From Solidesulfovibrio magneticus (GTDB lineage: Bacteria > Desulfobacterota > Desulfovibrionia > Desulfovibrionales > Desulfovibrionaceae), in contig DLGG01000057.1 of the NCBI GenBank assembly GCA_002482565.1, forward strand, positions 1 through 15,752: 15,752 bases of DNA, written 5' to 3'. Under the pieces are notes generated by a model, which was given only the letters and a program-made list of their open reading frames with translations, did not search any database and was not told where the DNA came from. The translations under genes were made by a program, and so were the position numbers. This document shows positions 14,394-15,752 of the stretch, piece after piece (within the stretch, counting starts at the first letter, position 1; every line of letters begins with the position of its first letter).

Positions 14394-14431
14394 GGGATTC
14401 CAAAGGGCAGCGCCCTTTGGCCGCCGGAGGC
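14394..14431 (-). repeat. Hairpin repeat copy E (inverted)
   Basis: On the minus strand the box GCCTCCGGCGG (14431-14421) is followed by a 9-bp stem, CCAAAGGGC (14420-14412), loop GCT, partner 14408-14400, then AATCCC. The stem sequence differs completely in its middle from the other copies yet pairs perfectly. It faces copy D across 206 bases and ends 37 bases before the rarA start. Confidence 0.65.
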
Positions 14432-14468
14432 TTCCCCCACGACCATAATCATCAACGAGGCGACTTGC

Positions 14469-15695
14469 ATGGATTTGCTGGGAAACGAAAAACGCCCCCT
14501 GGCCGAGCGCATCAGGCCGGCCAAGCTCGAAGACTTCGTGGGTCAGGCCCATGTCATCTCGCGGCTGACCAACATGCTGGCCGCGCCGCGCCTGCCGAGC
14601 CTGCTGCTGTTCGGCCCGCCGGGCTGCGGCAAATCCACCCTGGCGCTGATTCTGGCCCGGGCCAAGGGCCGGCCCTACGTGCGCGTCAGCGCCCCGGAGG
14701 CCGGGCTTGCCGCCCTGCGCGAACTCATCAAGGGCAAGGAAATCCTCATCCTCGACGAGCTGCACCGCTTTTCCAAGGCGCAGCAGGATTTTTTCCTGCC
14801 GATCTTGGAGACCGGCGAGATCGTGCTGTTGGCCACCACCACGGAAAACCCGTCGTTTTCCGTCACGCGGCAGCTCCTGTCACGATTGCACGTCCTGCGC
14901 CTGGGGCCGCTGACCCATCCCCAACTCATGGTGCTGGCCGAACGCGGGGCGCGCGAGGCCGGCATGAACCTGGCCAAGGAGAGCCTGGAGACCATCGCCA
15001 TGCTGTCCTCAGGCGACGGCCGCACGCTGCTCAATCTGGTCGAATACACCGCCGCCCTGTCCGAGGACAAACGCGCCCCGGACGAACTGCGCAAGCACCT
15101 TCCCGAGGCCCTGGCCCGGGGCGACCGCGACGGCGACTCCCACTACGAGCTGGCCTCGGCCATGATCAAATCCATCCGGGGCAGCGACCCGGACGCCGCC
15201 TTGTATTACCTGGCCTGCATGCTCGAATCCGGCGAGGACCCGCGTTTTTGCTGCCGCCGGCTCATGATCTCGGCCTCCGAGGACATCGGCCTGGCCGATC
15301 CCATGGCTTTGCCCCTGGCCGTGTCCGCCGCCGAGGCCGTGGAGCGCATCGGCATGCCCGAAGGGTTCATTCCCCTGGCCCAGACCGTCGTCTATCTGGC
15401 CCTGGCTCCCAAGAGCAATTCCACCTACGCCGCTTATCTGACCGCCAAAAAAGAGGTCATGCAGTCCGGGGTCAAGCCCGTGCCCCTGCATCTGCGCAAT
15501 CCCTCGACCAAGCTGCAAAAGGAATGGGGCTTCGGCAAGGGCTACATGTATCCCCACGCCTATCCCGACGCCTGGGTGGAGCAGGATTACCTGCCAGAGG
15601 AACTGGTGGGCCGCCAGTTTTACATGCCCAAGGAACAGGGCCAGGAACCGCGCCTGGCCGCCAGGCTGGCCAGGCTTCGCAAGCGCCACGGGTAG
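14469..15695 (+). CDS. rarA: Replication-associated recombination protein A (RarA/MgsA)
   Basis: A 408-residue AAA+ ATPase of the RarA/MgsA/WRNIP1 family, related to clamp loaders, which acts at stalled replication forks together with SSB and RecA. Motifs: Walker A GPPGCGKST (49-57), Walker B ILILDELH (92-99, Asp96-Glu97; E. coli has DEVHRF at this place), sensor 1 ATTENPSF (122-129 region), arginine finger region LLSRL, and sensor 2 SGDGRTLLNLVE. The C-terminal half holds the family-specific tetramerisation region with SEDIGLADP, PKSNSTYAAY and the end segment NPSTKLQKEWGFGKGYMYPHAYP. The segment between Walker A and B is shorter than in E. coli. GAGG lies about 8 bases before ATG 14469. It is the last gene in the window, complete, and closes the plus-strand series. 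Confidence 0.95.
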   Translation: MDLLGNEKRPLAERIRPAKLEDFVGQAHVISRLTNMLAAPRLPSLLLFGPPGCGKSTLALILARAKGRPYVRVSAPEAGLAALRELIKGKEILILDELHRFSKAQQDFFLPILETGEIVLLATTTENPSFSVTRQLLSRLHVLRLGPLTHPQLMVLAERGAREAGMNLAKESLETIAMLSSGDGRTLLNLVEYTAALSEDKRAPDELRKHLPEALARGDRDGDSHYELASAMIKSIRGSDPDAALYYLACMLESGEDPRFCCRRLMISASEDIGLADPMALPLAVSAAEAVERIGMPEGFIPLAQTVVYLALAPKSNSTYAAYLTAKKEVMQSGVKPVPLHLRNPSTKLQKEWGFGKGYMYPHAYPDAWVEQDYLPEELVGRQFYMPKEQGQEPRLAARLARLRKRHG

Positions 15696-15752
15696 TGTCG
15701 CGCCCCTTAAGAAATACAATAGTATTTGTTAGGGTCTGTTCACAATAGCCCT
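15696..15752. other. Right edge of the window: AT-rich bases with small dyads
   Basis: After the rarA stop, AAATAC (15712-15717) and GTATTT (15722-15727) form a 6-bp inverted repeat around AATA, too weak and without a T-run to call a terminator. The last 22 bases begin AGGG, contain GTCTGTTCACAA and end CCCT. The drop in GC suggests a change of context just to the right. Confidence 0.3.

Overview
The window looks like the chromosome of a GC-rich sulfate reducer of the Desulfovibrio/Solidesulfovibrio type. This is inferred from the style of the housekeeping proteins and from an intergenic repeat built on GCCTCCGGCGG, which I associate with these genomes; no database search was possible. Bases 1 to about 3100 are visibly less GC-rich and hold the right-hand end of an integrated element. 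The rest is compact, GC-rich core chromosome.

Element end (1-3101). A CI/LexA-like phage repressor (184-942) has operator-like dyads overlapping its likely promoter. It is followed by a small secreted protein with three internal repeats (1291-1581), a decayed 420-base stretch, and a P4-type tyrosine integrase (2002-2887, minus) that is clearly dead: an internal deletion with frameshift removes roughly 100 residues, and a stop codon cuts the C-terminus. The integrase starts beside tRNA-Leu(GAG), the presumed attachment site. Three exact copies of TGGGGTATTT cluster in the integrase promoter and leader. The other end of the element lies left of the window.

Minus-strand core operon (3102-6164). 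The order of transcription is rimI, pgk, tpiA, secG, tRNA-Leu(GAG), tightly packed and ending at a good intrinsic terminator. It combines two glycolytic enzymes, a ribosomal-protein or protein N-acetyltransferase, a translocon subunit and a tRNA. The secG to tRNA-Leu(GAG) link is the same as secG-leuU of E. coli.

Middle (6206-9898). A Nudix hydrolase gene diverges from rimI and converges on a minus-strand suhB-like inositol monophosphatase gene. Further right, also on the minus strand, a tandem-GAF protein gene precedes a stand-alone mreB.

Plus-strand right half (10213-15695). A 585-residue protein of unknown function, then gcvT (glycine cleavage T protein), rsmE (16S rRNA m3U1498 methyltransferase) and rarA (AAA+ replication/recombination factor). 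Five hairpin repeats with a constant 11-base box and covarying stems sit in the gaps between genes. I see no CRISPR array, no rRNA and no intact mobile element. The items most worth following up are the hairpin-repeat family, the integrase-leader 10-mers, the unknown 585-residue protein and the GAF-MreB pairing.
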